A stretch of 64,000 nt of DNA from Spirochaetota bacterium (GTDB lineage: Bacteria > Spirochaetota > UBA4802 > UBA5368): contig SCSX01000068.1 in the NCBI GenBank assembly GCA_004297825.1, forward strand, positions 122,462 through 186,461, read 5' to 3'. Each line of letters starts with the position of its first letter. The first letter of the stretch is position 1. Of the stretch, positions 17,492 to 27,383 are shown piece by piece. The notes below the pieces were generated by a model. It did not search any database. It saw nothing but the letters and a program-made list of their open reading frames with translations, and had not been told where the DNA came from. A program made the translations under genes and the position numbers.

Positions 17492-19177
17492 TCACACCCT
17501 GAAGTAATCCACCCTTCGCTTCAGCGTTTCGGCCATGCCGGAAATTTCCTCGGCGTTGCCCGATATCTCCTCGGCGTTCGATGCGACGCCCTGGGTGAGT
17601 GCGCTGATGTTCGATATCGACTTCACGATCTCGGTCACCGCCGTTTTCTGCTCGGCGGTCGCGTTGCGGATTTCACCGGCGCGCTCCTTCACGCCCCCCG
17701 ATTCCCGGGCAAGCTGGTCGTTCGTTTCCATCTGCCTGCGCATGAAATCGTAGATCGAGGCCATGAGCGTGCTTACCGAGCCCACCCCGCTTATGATTTC
17801 ACTGATAACGCTCACCGTGCCCTCGACGTCCGTCTTGCCGTGCACGATCTCCTGCTCGTTCACGCGCACGAGGTTCCCGATCTCCTTCACGCTGGAGGCG
17901 GTCTGGTCCGCCAGCTTGGAAATCTCGTCGGCCACGACGGCGAATCCGCGCCCCGCGTCTCCCGCGCGCGCCGCCTCGATCGCGGCGTTCAGGGACAGGA
18001 GATTGATCTTGTCCGATATATCCCCTATGATGTTCAGGATGCCCGTCATCTCGGTCGAGCTTTCCCGGATCTTCGCCATACTGTCGCTCATCCCCGCGAG
18101 GGTGGCCTCCCCGGACTTCGCCTTCTCCGCGATGCCGCGCGAAAGGTCGAGCGACGACTTCACCTGTTCCCCCATTTCGATGATGATGCGCGAGAGCTCG
18201 CCAATCCGTCCCACGAGCGAGCCCATGCTGCCGAACTGCTCCTCCGCGTGGTTCGCGACCGAATCCATGCCCGCCGATATCTCTTCGACCGTCGCGGTGA
18301 TCTCCTCCGAGTTCGCGGCCTGGGTCTGCGCGGTTTCCGCGAAGGTCACGGACGCGGAGGACAATGTCGCGGACGACGCGGTGAGCGTCACCGCCATCTC
18401 CTTCATCTCCCGCACGGCCTCGCCCACCCTCGCGATGAAATCGTTGAAGGTGAGGGAGAGCATGCCCAGCTCGTCGCGGGATCCGAGCTCGATGCTCGTG
18501 GTCAGGTCCCCCTCCGCAGCCCGGCTGAAGCCCCCCGAAAACACCGATATGGAATGGGTAATCGACCGTATCACGCGCACGGCGCCAAACCCCAGGAGCG
18601 CCGCGAGAACCAGGATCACCGTGATCGTCAGGAAGCCGGAGGTACGGCTGAATCCCTCCATTGCAGCCTTGTTGACTTTCACCATGTCGTCGTTGATCGC
18701 CATGTGACGATCGAAGAGCTTGCGCAATTCCTCGAGATTTTTCTTCGTTTCGTTCGCGTAGATGGTGATGGCCGCGGCCTTGTTCTCCTCCGCTATGATC
18801 TTCGCCGCCGATTCGTGAAGTTGGATATGGAACGGCTCGACCGCGTCGATGATGCCGCGCTGCTCGTCCCCCAGACTCAGGTATGCGGGCGATCCCTTGA
18901 ACGAATAGTACCATTTCCCGAGCCCGCACTTGTGATAATCCAGCTCCCCGGTGAACGGCTTTTTCATCGATATGGATTCCTGGAGATTGTTCACCCAGGA
19001 GAGATGGTCGATCAGGCGGCTTTTAAAAAACAGGCTCTCGTCCTGGAATCGGAACGCCTCCCCCGCCTGGGAACTGATACCCTTCTCGAACGTGAACGAC
19101 ATGAGGCCGAGTCCAATGACCACAAGCAGAATAGTTATAGACGCGAAAATAAGCAGCTTTTTAATCGTAATCTTCAT
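17492..19177 (-). CDS. Methyl-accepting chemotaxis protein with CZB-like extracytoplasmic sensor
   Basis: 561 residues. Membrane helix 1 spans about 7–27 and helix 2 about 177–202, with a ~150-residue periplasmic part between them. That part shows the chemoreceptor zinc-binding pattern: H58xxW61, C84xxGxW89, H117xxxH121. A HAMP domain follows, then a long signalling coiled coil with the hairpin tip around [20 protein letters not shown], the CheA/CheW contact. The final residues lack an NWETF-type CheR tether. It transduces a ligand signal to the flagellar kinase. No che gene is adjacent. Confidence 0.92.
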   Translation of the reverse strand: MKITIKKLLIFASITILLVVIGLGLMSFTFEKGISSQAGEAFRFQDESLFFKSRLIDHLSWVNNLQESISMKKPFTGELDYHKCGLGKWYYSFKGSPAYLSLGDEQRGIIDAVEPFHIQLHESAAKIIAEENKAAAITIYANETKKNLEELRKLFDRHMAINDDMVKVNKAAMEGFSRTSGFLTITVILVLAALLGFGAVRVIRSITHSISVFSGGFSRAAEGDLTTSIELGSRDELGMLSLTFNDFIARVGEAVREMKEMAVTLTASSATLSSASVTFAETAQTQAANSEEITATVEEISAGMDSVANHAEEQFGSMGSLVGRIGELSRIIIEMGEQVKSSLDLSRGIAEKAKSGEATLAGMSDSMAKIRESSTEMTGILNIIGDISDKINLLSLNAAIEAARAGDAGRGFAVVADEISKLADQTASSVKEIGNLVRVNEQEIVHGKTDVEGTVSVISEIISGVGSVSTLMASIYDFMRRQMETNDQLARESGGVKERAGEIRNATAEQKTAVTEIVKSISNISALTQGVASNAEEISGNAEEISGMAETLKRRVDYFRV

Positions 19178-19356
19178 ACTATATCCTCGATCGGTCTCAT
19201 GTGTATAAAAATTGAACTTGAATAATCCGCCGGCTCACCCGGATCCTTAATTCCCACAGAAATAATAGTTGTTTAGCATAGCTCAATCAATGAAAAAACG
19301 CAACACAGAAACCCGGATACAATCCATTTTTCCCCGCCCTGAAGGACCGGATCCCG

Positions 19357-20385
19357 ATGCCTAAAACCCAAATAACCATACCGGTATTCGTTCCCCACCT
19401 GGGCTGCCCGCACACCTGCGTATTCTGCAACCAGCGGGTAACGGCAGGGGGGGCCGATACGCCAACCCCGGACCAGGTGCGCGGGCTGATTCTACACTAC
19501 CTGGGGACCGTGCAGCCGGGCGTACGGCGGATCGAGGTGGCCTTTTTCGGGGGAAGCTTTACGGCCATAAACCCGTCCGTGCAGCGCGCGCTTCTCGGGA
19601 CGGCCCGCGAATTCCTGGAGGCCGGGACCGTGCACGGCATTCGCGTATCGACGCGCCCGGACTGCGTGGACGAACCGGCGCTCGAACTGCTGGCGGAGTA
19701 CGGCGTGGACACGGTCGAGCTCGGTGCGCAGTCTTTGGATGACGGGGTGCTTTCCCTGGCGGACCGGGGACACTCAGCGGAGGACATACGCAGGGCCTTC
19801 CGGGCCGTACGCGGCAGGGGGATGCGGTGCGTCCTCCAGCTCATGTGCGGGCTCCCGGGGGACACGCATGCAAAGGCCGTCGGTTCGGCGCGGGAGGCGG
19901 CGCTCATGAACCCGGACGGCGCGCGCATCTACCCGGTGGTCGTGCTTCCCGGCACCGGGCTCGAGACGCTTTTCCGCGAAGGGCGCTACGTCCCGCTCAC
20001 CCTAGAACAGGCGGTAGAAACCGCCGCCGACATGACCGGCGAATTTTCGTGCGAAGGCGTCCCCGTAATCCGGACCGGACTCCACCCGCTTCGTCCGGAA
20101 GAGGCGGCGCGCATCGTATCGGGCCCCTATCATCCGGCCTTCGGATTCCTGGTCCGCGCGCGACTTCGCAGGCGCGAGGCGGAAAGCCTGCTTGCCGCTG
20201 CGCTTGACGAGCGGCGCCTGGAACACCCGAAACGCGTTGTGCTGGTGCTCCCCGAGCGAAAGGCGGGCGAATATCTTGGCGGCGGGAGAGAAAATCTCGA
20301 ATGGCTGCGGGCACGCCATCCCGGTCTCACCCTGGAATTCCGCGTGGAACCCCTGGCGCACGCCTTGACGCTGGAGCTCCTGTAG
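19357..20385 (+). CDS. Radical SAM protein, Elp3-like
   Basis: 342 residues. The cluster motif is near the start, HLGCPHTCVFCNQ (CX3CX2C, for the SAM-bound [4Fe-4S]). It continues with EVAFFGGSFTAI and STRPDCVDEPALELL, the core of Elp3/MiaB/NifB-type radical SAM domains (the KRPD-like segment is typical of Elp3). The C-terminal ~100 residues include a short substrate or regulatory region but no GNAT domain, unlike true Elp3. Related genes are annotated as tRNA-modifying or unknown radical SAM proteins. A 37-base gap separates it from the next gene, so the two may form an operon. Confidence 0.85.
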   Translation: MPKTQITIPVFVPHLGCPHTCVFCNQRVTAGGADTPTPDQVRGLILHYLGTVQPGVRRIEVAFFGGSFTAINPSVQRALLGTAREFLEAGTVHGIRVSTRPDCVDEPALELLAEYGVDTVELGAQSLDDGVLSLADRGHSAEDIRRAFRAVRGRGMRCVLQLMCGLPGDTHAKAVGSAREAALMNPDGARIYPVVVLPGTGLETLFREGRYVPLTLEQAVETAADMTGEFSCEGVPVIRTGLHPLRPEEAARIVSGPYHPAFGFLVRARLRRREAESLLAAALDERRLEHPKRVVLVLPERKAGEYLGGGRENLEWLRARHPGLTLEFRVEPLAHALTLELL

Positions 20386-20422
20386 AAGTACATTAATACT
20401 ACAGGCTTCGCCGATACCACCT

Positions 20423-20992
20423 ATGAACCTATCGAACCCCGATCCCGGTCTCGAATACCGCCGCAGGGAAGAGCATCTCAAGATGTCCGAGATCAGCATC
20501 TGGCTGGACGGATACGACGACATATTCTCGGACTTCGACCCGCGTCCCTACTCGGAGCGCGTTCTCTCGGACGATTTCCTGAAAGAGGCGCAAAAGGTGA
20601 GCGATGAGAAGTTCCCCGCCACCCACGAGCTCAACCTCCTGGTCCCGCGCGCCGGGCGCGAAACGAAAACCGAAAAGATAATCCGCAAGCGGCTCAAGCT
20701 GTACTTTCGCGCGCGGCTTGATCTGGCGCGGAAAGACCTGCTGCGCATGCGCCTGAAGGGACTCATGCTCGTGGGGATCGCGATCGTCATCCTTACCGTC
20801 GCAACACTCGTCTCGCTCATCGAGGAGAAAAACCTCGCCGCGCACATGTTCCTCGTGCTGCTCGAACCCGCCGGCTGGTTCACCATCTGGAACGGTTTCG
20901 ACGAGCTCTTCTTCGCCCCGGCAAAGAAAAAACCTACGCTCGAATTCTACCGGAAGATGGCGCGGTGCAACATCGTGTTCGTGTCGTATTGA
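20423..20992 (+). CDS. Hypothetical protein with two membrane helices
   Basis: 189 residues, no family recognised. A charged N-terminal ~100 residues (DIFSDFDPRPYSERVLSDDF, then a basic stretch RKRLKLYFRARLDLARKD) precede two hydrophobic segments: LMLVGIAIVILTVATLVSLI and MFLVLLEPAGWFTIWNGF. The short acidic turn EEKN between them suggests a helical hairpin with both ends in the cytoplasm. Follows the radical SAM gene on the same strand and may be co-transcribed. Similar small proteins with a DxxF-rich cytoplasmic head are common but uncharacterised. Confidence 0.6.
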   Translation: MNLSNPDPGLEYRRREEHLKMSEISIWLDGYDDIFSDFDPRPYSERVLSDDFLKEAQKVSDEKFPATHELNLLVPRAGRETKTEKIIRKRLKLYFRARLDLARKDLLRMRLKGLMLVGIAIVILTVATLVSLIEEKNLAAHMFLVLLEPAGWFTIWNGFDELFFAPAKKKPTLEFYRKMARCNIVFVSY

Positions 20993-21049
20993 AAAAGGCG
21001 TGTAAGAGTGGGAGATGTGGAGATTGAAGAGATAGAGGGGATAGAGATT

Positions 21050-21799
21050 CTACATCCCCGTCGGAAGATCAATGAAGTGACTCGCGAGGGAAAACTTCCG
21101 CGCGCAGTGGGCAGCAAGCGCTTTTACGCCCAGCGTTTCGGTCGCGTAATGCCCCCCGAAGATGACGCTTATGCCAAATTCTCTTGCCGCGTGGAAGGAC
21201 GAGTGCTTCGTCTCGCCCGTAACGAGCGTGTCGTATCCCGCGCGCGCCGCCTCGTCGAGGGCGAACGTTCCCCCGCCCGAAACGATCGCCACCCTGGACG
21301 AGGCTTCGCGATTGGCGAGCACCATGCATTCCGAACCGGTGCCGCCGGAAAGCAGCGCCGCTACCGCGTGTGGATCGAGCGGCTCCGGAAGCGCTCCTCC
21401 GCACCCGATCGAGACACCGTGATACTCGCCGAACGGCTGCCGTTTCTCGATCGAAAGGATGCGCGCGATTTCCGCGTTGTTGCCCACCTCGGGGTGAAGA
21501 TCGAGCGGAAGGTGCGATGCGTAGAGCGATATTCCCCGCTCGATGAGCGTTTTTATCCGCGTGTAGTGCGCGCCCGTGATGGTTTGGGGTTCTCTCCAGA
21601 AAAGCCCGTGATGCACGATGATCATCTGCGCGCCGCATTCGGCGGCCATTTCGAACGAGGCGAGCGATGCATCGACCGCCGCCGCGATTGTCGTAATCTC
21701 GCCGGGCCCTTCGACCTGCAGGCCGTTCTGTGATTCGTCCCTAATCTCCGCCGTGCGGAGGTAGGAGTCGAGATAGGCGACAAGATCGGCGCGCTTCAT
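21050..21799 (-). CDS. Nif3-like dinuclear metal centre protein (GTP cyclohydrolase 1 type 2 family)
   Basis: 249 residues from ATG 21799; a frame from 21841 would run into the neighbouring gene and begins with low-complexity residues. Family marks: IVHHGLFWREP with the paired His, a middle segment ISLYASHLPLDLHPEVGNNAEIA, and the C-terminal GETKHSSFHAAREF plus GGHYATETLGVKAL. These supply the His/Glu ligands of the two-metal site in the toroidal hexamer. The biological substrate of Nif3 proteins is unsettled. Sits 25 bases after a small periplasmic-protein gene on the same strand. Confidence 0.88.
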   Translation of the reverse strand: MKRADLVAYLDSYLRTAEIRDESQNGLQVEGPGEITTIAAAVDASLASFEMAAECGAQMIIVHHGLFWREPQTITGAHYTRIKTLIERGISLYASHLPLDLHPEVGNNAEIARILSIEKRQPFGEYHGVSIGCGGALPEPLDPHAVAALLSGGTGSECMVLANREASSRVAIVSGGGTFALDEAARAGYDTLVTGETKHSSFHAAREFGISVIFGGHYATETLGVKALAAHCARKFSLASHFIDLPTGM

Positions 21800-21824
21800 G
21801 GTTTCCGCTTCCCGGTGACGGTCG

Positions 21825-22181
21825 TTACTTTTTCCGGACAAGGGTGACGGGTTTTCCGCCGCCCCCGCTCATGGTGATGTTGCTGTCAAGGCCGGGGCGC
21901 TTGATGGTGTACTGGTTGCCCATGCCATCCTGGACCTTGTACACCCAGCCCTTGCCCTCGCCCGCGTAGTCATTGCCGATGATCTCGTACTCGAGCCACT
22001 TGTCGCCTTTTGCCGAGAAATACACCGCCTGCAGTTGGTCATTGATGTCGAACTTCAGCAAAGCGCTGAACGAAGCGCCTGAATAGATCATGTCCAGATT
22101 CGGGTCCATTTCCAGTGCGGCAAGCGGGCCGGATGTTGCGATCAATCCAATGAGTGTGAGCACGATCAGGAACTTTTTCAT
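21825..22181 (-). CDS. Small secreted protein, unknown
   Basis: 118 residues. Sec signal peptide MKKFLIVLTLIGLIATSGPL with cleavage likely after LAAL or nearby. The mature ~95 residues are beta-rich (FSALLKFDINDQLQAVYF, YEIIGNDYAGEGKGWVYKV, NQYTIKRPG). The single-domain size suggests a small barrel or lipocalin-like periplasmic protein, but no family is recognised. Lies directly upstream of the Nif3 gene and may share its transcript; the pairing says nothing obvious about function. Confidence 0.65.
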   Translation of the reverse strand: MKKFLIVLTLIGLIATSGPLAALEMDPNLDMIYSGASFSALLKFDINDQLQAVYFSAKGDKWLEYEIIGNDYAGEGKGWVYKVQDGMGNQYTIKRPGLDSNITMSGGGGKPVTLVRKK

Positions 22182-22313
22182 ATCTACCGCCGGTTATTGG
22201 GGAGTTCACCGCGCCGTTGCGCGCGCGGTGATATGCGGCCAGGCCGCTCCTGCACTCCGCGACATAAGGCGGCATGTGTCAAGCCGGAATTCCCCGGGTT
22301 CTGCAACTACAAA

Positions 22314-23480
22314 TCAAACGAGCGATTCTAAAAATTTATCCGCCGAAATAATGCGTATCCCGTCCTTCAACCAGTCGACGCCGTCTTTGCGCACGACCTG
22401 ATATACGAAGGGTATTTTCAGCTTATCCTTGAAATGCGACAGGGAGGGAGCGAGCGAATCATCCGAGCTTTTCGCCTCGACGGCGAACCACGGCCGATCA
22501 TTGACCGTGACAAGGAAATCGACCTCACGTTTTTCCCTGTCCCTTAGAAAATGGAGATTGCATTTGTATCCTTCGGCATCGTACAGGAAGTGCACGAGCT
22601 TTAAGAGATGGGAAGCAACGAGGTTTTCAAACCGCGCCCCGGGCTCGATCACTTCCGACCAGTCCCACAGATACAGCTTAGGCCCTTTTTTAAGGGAGCG
22701 GATATTATTACCCGCGTAGGGATAAACCCTGAACGCATAATAGAACGACTCAAGAACATCGATCCAATGGGATACCGCCCTGTGGCTTACTCCCAGGTCT
22801 TCCCGCAGGGAGTTAATAGACAATAGCGATCCGATCCGCGCGGGAATACTATCGCACAACAATTTCATGCTGCCGATATCCCGGACAAGCATGAGGTCCT
22901 GCACATCCTCCCGGAACAGACGCTCTATCTTTTCATTGTGCCATCTTCTCAGGGTGCGCATGTTCCCTTTCAGCAGGGGTTCCGGAAAACCCCCAAAGGT
23001 TTCCAGGGCCGCAAGCTCGGCTCCGGATTTGCTTTCCGGAACAGTCAGCGCAGCGAAGGGCTCGAACGTGTTTAGCGTTTCATGTAATTCGGGCAGGGTA
23101 AAGGGGTGAAGACGGTAGTAGTGATAACGTCCCTGCAGGGAATCACCCCCGCGGCGATACAGGTCGAGCCGGGCGCTTCCGGTAACTAGAAATTTATAGG
23201 TATCTTTAAGTTTGTCGTATTCTCCCTTGACTAGGTTCTTCCATTTCGAATATTTGTGAATTTCATCGAGTATCACCAATTCCGCGTCCCCGGGCCATTC
23301 GGATGCCATTATCCTTTTCCGGTCTGCGCGGTTGTCCCAGTTGAAGTACGCCGATTTGCATGTTTTGCCTATTATTTTCTCCGCCAGGGTTGTCTTGCCG
23401 ACCTGGCGCGGTCCTCCAATAAAGACCATTTTTTCCTTGAGGTCCTCGGCTATATGGCGGTGCAGGTACCTGTCTCTCAT
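22314..23480 (-). CDS. AAA ATPase with DUF4143 (PD-(D/E)XK-like) domain
   Basis: 388 residues. N-terminal ATPase with P-loop GGPRQVGKTT, Walker B LVILDEIHKY, sensor VTGSARLD and the family mark GGDSLQGRY. A winged-helix linker (SINSLREDLGVSHRAVSHWI) leads to the C-terminal DUF4143 part with FENLVASHLL, REKREVDFLV and WFAVEAKSS, the E–D–ExK arrangement of PD-(D/E)XK nucleases. Physiological role of this common family is unknown; defence and genome maintenance have been suggested. A paralogue lies at 60774–61976. The ATG is 7 bases from a consensus -10, so the mRNA is probably leaderless. Confidence 0.88.
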   Translation of the reverse strand: MRDRYLHRHIAEDLKEKMVFIGGPRQVGKTTLAEKIIGKTCKSAYFNWDNRADRKRIMASEWPGDAELVILDEIHKYSKWKNLVKGEYDKLKDTYKFLVTGSARLDLYRRGGDSLQGRYHYYRLHPFTLPELHETLNTFEPFAALTVPESKSGAELAALETFGGFPEPLLKGNMRTLRRWHNEKIERLFREDVQDLMLVRDIGSMKLLCDSIPARIGSLLSINSLREDLGVSHRAVSHWIDVLESFYYAFRVYPYAGNNIRSLKKGPKLYLWDWSEVIEPGARFENLVASHLLKLVHFLYDAEGYKCNLHFLRDREKREVDFLVTVNDRPWFAVEAKSSDDSLAPSLSHFKDKLKIPFVYQVVRKDGVDWLKDGIRIISADKFLESLV

Positions 23481-23487
23481 GAATTAA

Positions 23488-23570
23488 AACATACGGGTCT
23501 GTTTTTGCGATGTCAACTATTTTTGCTTATAAGCTAAAATAGTTATGACTATTTTAGCTTATAAGCAAAA
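23488..23570 (-). promoter_or_regulatory. Consensus promoter and 23-bp inverted-repeat operator of the DUF4143 gene
   Basis: Minus strand: -35 TTGACA (23511–23516), 17-base spacer, -10 TATGTT (23488–23493), then 7 bases to the ATG at 23480. Directly upstream a perfect inverted repeat with 23-base arms (23521–23543 and 23548–23570) and a 4-base spacer abuts the -35. Each arm itself contains the palindrome GCTTATAAGC, so two repressor dimers could bind. No regulator gene is adjacent; the ATPase's winged-helix segment could self-regulate, which is speculation. Confidence 0.75.
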
Positions 23571-23730
23571 TCGATCTAAACAGGGAATGCCTGCTTTAAG
23601 TCATCTCCCCCACCCCTCTTTGTCTCACATCCCCCGTGGAAGGCATACCGGGACATATTTCCCGCGGGAAGCGTGTCTCTAGGTCGCAATGGGCGGGAGC
23701 GGTGGGGATAGAAGAGAGGAGGGGATAAAG

Positions 23731-25620
23731 CTATTTACCCTCGGCCCATGATTCCTCGCGCGGGTCGGCGCCGCCCGTGAGCGTTCCGGTGGACGGATCG
23801 CGTATGACCGCGCAGACCGCGCCCACCTTATTGTCCCAATTGCCGAGCGGAAGAACGGTATAGCCCATTTTCGCGAGCGCGGGCTCGTACGAATCATACA
23901 AAGACCGTTCCATCTTGATGGTTCCCGCCGTATATGCATGCGGCGCGAATGAATCGGGCCAGTTGAGCGAAATGAAGCGCGGCGCCGAAATCGCCTCCTG
24001 CACGTCCATTCCGAACACGACAAGATTCAGGAAAAACTGGATCATCGCCTGAGTCTGTGAATCACCCCCCGGGGTTCCGTAGGACATGTAGAATTTTCCG
24101 TTTTTAAAAACCATTCCCGGGTTGGGCGTGATGCGGGGACGCTTGCCGGGCATGAGACCGTCAGGATGTTTTTCATCGAGATAAAACTGAATCATACGCG
24201 TACCCAGCGTAAGCCCCGTTCCGGGAACCATGGGCGATTCCGGAAAATCGCTGGGCGTAAGGGAGACGGCGTTGCCCTGTTTGTCGACGACGGCTATGTA
24301 GCTCGTATCCTTTCCAAACGAGAGACCACCGTCATTGCGCGCAACGGCAATATTTCTGTTTTCATAAATGAACGCGCCGCCCGTTTTTTGGAACGCGAAC
24401 GGATCGCCGTGCCTCGGCGTCGCGCCGAACGCCCTGTTCGGGGTGAACAGCTTTCTCCGCTCCGCGGCATACCGCGGATTGAGCAGCCCCTCGACCGGCA
24501 CATTGACGAACGCGGGGTCGCCAAAAAACGCCTCGCGGTCGGCCAGGCATAATTCTATCGCCTGCAGCACCGTGTGAATGTATTCGAGTGAATTGTGTCC
24601 CATGGATTTAAGATCGACGCCGTCGAGAAGCTGGAGCACCATGGGAACAATTGCGCCCTGGTTCCAGGTCCGGTTGGCGAATATCGTGTACTCGCGGAAT
24701 TTTCCCGAGAGCGGCTTCTCCCAGTAGCCCTTGTAATTTGAAAGATCGGCTTTCGTGATAAGACCCTTTTTTTCCTCGTGGAGCCCGGCGATCGCGTCCG
24801 CGATCGGTCCCTTGTAGAAATAGTCGCGCACCGCGTCGAGTCCCTGCTCGCGAGATGCGCCGCGCGCAAGGGCATCCTGTTCGGCCTTGCAGAGCGACTG
24901 AAAGGTATTCGCGAGATCGGGAAGCGTAAACCGGTCGGCATGATGGAAGGGGCGCCACCATTGACCTCGGTAATATACGTTTGAATTATACGGTAATAAC
25001 CACGTGAGCCCGAGCCGCGTAAAAAAGCCCAGGTTCATGTCCGCCATCATCTGCTTGTGGATGGGGAACCCCTCTCGCGCAATTTTTATCGCAGTCGCGC
25101 TCACTTCGGTGAAGCTCATGGTCCCGTATTGTTTTAAAACTGCGACGAGCACATCCGGTGATGCGGGCAGCAGGTGCGCAAGCACGTTGAGCTTGGGAAT
25201 ATTGTCGTATCCGTGCGACTTGAAATATTCCACCGTTGCCGCGGAGGGAGCCGTTCCCGCGCCGGTATAGCTTATGACTTCGCCGGTGCGTGCGTCATGC
25301 AGCAGGATCGGTGCGACACCCGGAAAGCTCGCGGCGTGTCCAAAGGTCACATTAAGCGCAAGGAGCGACGCAATCGAGGCATCGTACGCGTTTCCGCCCC
25401 TGTCCAGGATCTCGATCGCGGCGTGGGCGGCCCACGGTGTCCCCGCGGCAACCATGTAGTTTTTTCCGGTAACCAGGGTCCGTTCCACGCGATATGGATC
25501 ATTGAACTCCATCGTATCGCGCGGACCGTGCGGAAGAATAAAATAGGCAGCCGTCAGCAAAACGGCAATCGATGCGGCGGTGATTCCGGCTGCCTTGAAC
25601 ACCTTTCGTAATTTACTCAT
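23731..25620 (-). CDS. Gamma-glutamyltransferase-family N-terminal nucleophile hydrolase
   Basis: 629 residues from ATG 25620, supported by AGGGAGAA just upstream; the extra 10 codons to 25650 lack one. An N-terminal hydrophobic helix (AAGITAASIAVLLTAAYFIL) is a signal anchor or uncleaved signal, so it acts in the periplasm. Heavy-chain marks: GGNAYDASIASLLALNV and SYTGAGTAP. The light chain should begin at the Thr of KDTSYIAVVD after autocleavage; the usual TTH is TSY. Further marks are GNAVSLTPSDF and YGTPGGDSQTQ. Members cleave glutathione or other gamma-glutamyl compounds, or acylated antibiotics. Transcribed alone. Confidence 0.85.
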   Translation of the reverse strand: MSKLRKVFKAAGITAASIAVLLTAAYFILPHGPRDTMEFNDPYRVERTLVTGKNYMVAAGTPWAAHAAIEILDRGGNAYDASIASLLALNVTFGHAASFPGVAPILLHDARTGEVISYTGAGTAPSAATVEYFKSHGYDNIPKLNVLAHLLPASPDVLVAVLKQYGTMSFTEVSATAIKIAREGFPIHKQMMADMNLGFFTRLGLTWLLPYNSNVYYRGQWWRPFHHADRFTLPDLANTFQSLCKAEQDALARGASREQGLDAVRDYFYKGPIADAIAGLHEEKKGLITKADLSNYKGYWEKPLSGKFREYTIFANRTWNQGAIVPMVLQLLDGVDLKSMGHNSLEYIHTVLQAIELCLADREAFFGDPAFVNVPVEGLLNPRYAAERRKLFTPNRAFGATPRHGDPFAFQKTGGAFIYENRNIAVARNDGGLSFGKDTSYIAVVDKQGNAVSLTPSDFPESPMVPGTGLTLGTRMIQFYLDEKHPDGLMPGKRPRITPNPGMVFKNGKFYMSYGTPGGDSQTQAMIQFFLNLVVFGMDVQEAISAPRFISLNWPDSFAPHAYTAGTIKMERSLYDSYEPALAKMGYTVLPLGNWDNKVGAVCAVIRDPSTGTLTGGADPREESWAEGK

Positions 25621-26087
25621 ATGAGTTCTCCCTGTAGTGCACACGTTCATAGCTGCGTCTTACCCGGACTTATCCTAAAACGAATAGCTGTATCGCAGAT
25701 TCAAGGTTATTCCGCCAGTGCATATAGATAGTATCGTCAGTGTAACAGCGGCGCGGACGAAATGCAAGATTTTCGCATAAGTGGATTGGGTTGCCAGTAC
25801 TCTCTCTCGGCAGGATTCACAAGCAAAAGACCTGAAATATTATTTCTTCGCATTTCGCGAAATATTTCGCATAACGCGAGCGGTGTTTAGTTCAATTAAT
25901 GTGTTTGTTCAATTTAAAACATTAATACCCATCAATAATGTTCAATTATTCTCTTATATTAAAACACACCTGCGAATTCTGTACGAAATAACCAACCCAA
26001 CCCATCCATTCAACAAAAATTCACACTGGCACAGTATGTGCTAACTAGACAATGACCAGTCTGATTTTCAACAAAGGAGAAAATGCG
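25621..26087. other. AT-rich intergenic region between divergent genes
   Basis: 467 bases, markedly AT-richer than the surrounding genes. Promoters for both the gamma-glutamyltransferase homologue (minus) and the NHL lipoprotein (plus) must lie here. A short self-complementary stretch (CGCATTTCGCGAAATATTTC near 25847–25866) is the only structure I see. The long AT-rich open frame at 25781–26044 lacks a ribosome site and is not called. Confidence 0.4.
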
Positions 26088-27101
26088 ATGAAATATCCAA
26101 ACAGCGTATGTGCCTTTTTAATCAGTATTTGCCTGTTGCTTGGTTTTACTGCATGCGATTCAGGCGCCTCTTCGGAAACTTCTTCAGGCCCCCCTGCCTT
26201 TGTGCTGTCCTGGGGTTCTTCCGGAGCAACGGCGGGTCATTTTAATGCCCCCGCCGGGATCGCGGTCGATTCTTCGGGATATGTATATGTCGCCGATTCC
26301 GGCAATAACGTGATTCAAATATTCGACTCAAATGGCACCTTCGAGTCCAATATCGGAACCTTCGGTGGCGGCAGTTCAGTTGATGGAAAGTTCAACGCCC
26401 CCCAGGGGATGGCCTTTGACGGCTCGGGAAATATTTATGTTGCCGACGCCAATAATAGTCGGGTCCAAAAATTCGCCTTGGGAGCCACAGCTTTTTCCTA
26501 TACATACTCGTCAAAATTCGGAAGCCCCGGCACCGGAGCGCTCCAGTTTAACGGTGGTCCTACGGGAATCGCAATCGACGACGCTACGGGATATCTATGG
26601 GTTGTCGATAAAGGTAATAGCCGGGTGCAGATATGGTATTTAAACGGAGCTGTGTGGACCCAATTCACTACAGTTGGCTATTATCAAGCCGTGATTGATC
26701 CCGGGGCTGCCGGAAACTATCAATATAATCAACCCTGGGGAATTGCCATTGCGGGCACCCATGCGTACCTCCCTGATACCAATCATTACAGGATGATCAG
26801 AATACAACTGTCTAATGCGACCCCCAATCTGGTCTGGGGAGTAAATGGTACTGCCGATGGCGATCTGGGAGCACCCATGGGGGTCGCAGTTGATTCTTCC
26901 GGTCATGTATATGTCGTGGAATATAGCAACAATAGAATTCAGGAGTTTTCATCCTCTGGGGAATTTATAACCAAATGGGGAACTTCGGGGACAGGGGATG
27001 GCGAATTTTCCGGTCCCATGGGAATTGCTATCGATGATACCAACGGTTTTATTTATATTGCCGACACGGGTAATAATCGAATTCAAAAATTCAAAAAGTA
27101 A
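26088..27101 (+). CDS. NHL-repeat beta-propeller lipoprotein
   Basis: 337 residues from ATG 26088, preceded by AAAGGAG; the upstream ATG at 26052 lacks one. The signal peptide ends in lipobox FTAC (Cys in TACDSG). About six NHL repeats follow, each reading roughly FNAPAGIAVDSSGYVYVADS / NNVIQIF; good copies start near residues 60, 105, 160, 215, 265 and 310 of the protein. The repeats should close a six-bladed propeller on the cell surface or periplasm. Such proteins bind ligands or other proteins; no catalytic residues are evident. The gene is AT-richer than the neighbours and ends in a strong terminator. Confidence 0.88.
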   Translation: MKYPNSVCAFLISICLLLGFTACDSGASSETSSGPPAFVLSWGSSGATAGHFNAPAGIAVDSSGYVYVADSGNNVIQIFDSNGTFESNIGTFGGGSSVDGKFNAPQGMAFDGSGNIYVADANNSRVQKFALGATAFSYTYSSKFGSPGTGALQFNGGPTGIAIDDATGYLWVVDKGNSRVQIWYLNGAVWTQFTTVGYYQAVIDPGAAGNYQYNQPWGIAIAGTHAYLPDTNHYRMIRIQLSNATPNLVWGVNGTADGDLGAPMGVAVDSSGHVYVVEYSNNRIQEFSSSGEFITKWGTSGTGDGEFSGPMGIAIDDTNGFIYIADTGNNRIQKFKK

Positions 27102-27171
27102 TGGTAAGACCCGTTTCAATGATGGCCGACGGCCGTTGTTCAATCAGGCTTATATTGGTATCGTAAATTTC

Positions 27172-27196
27172 AAGCCCCCTATTCGGGGGCTTTTTG
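27172..27196 (+). terminator. Rho-independent terminator of the NHL lipoprotein gene
   Basis: Stem AAGCCCCC / GGGGGCTT with loop TATTC followed by a T run (CTTTTT), 70 bases past the stop codon. Textbook form. Confidence 0.9.
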
Positions 27197-27383
27197 CCCG
27201 GGATCGTAACCACCAGCGGTTTTCGCTCCGATGGATAATGTTTTGACTTTACATCATTGTAGTATATCATTCGCAAAATGGTCAGATGTCGATTTAACCG
27301 ATAATCGGGAAAAGGCGTATTTGTTCCATGAAAAGGACGTGGATTTCCTGGTATTTAAACCTCATTATTAAAAGGGGAACACT

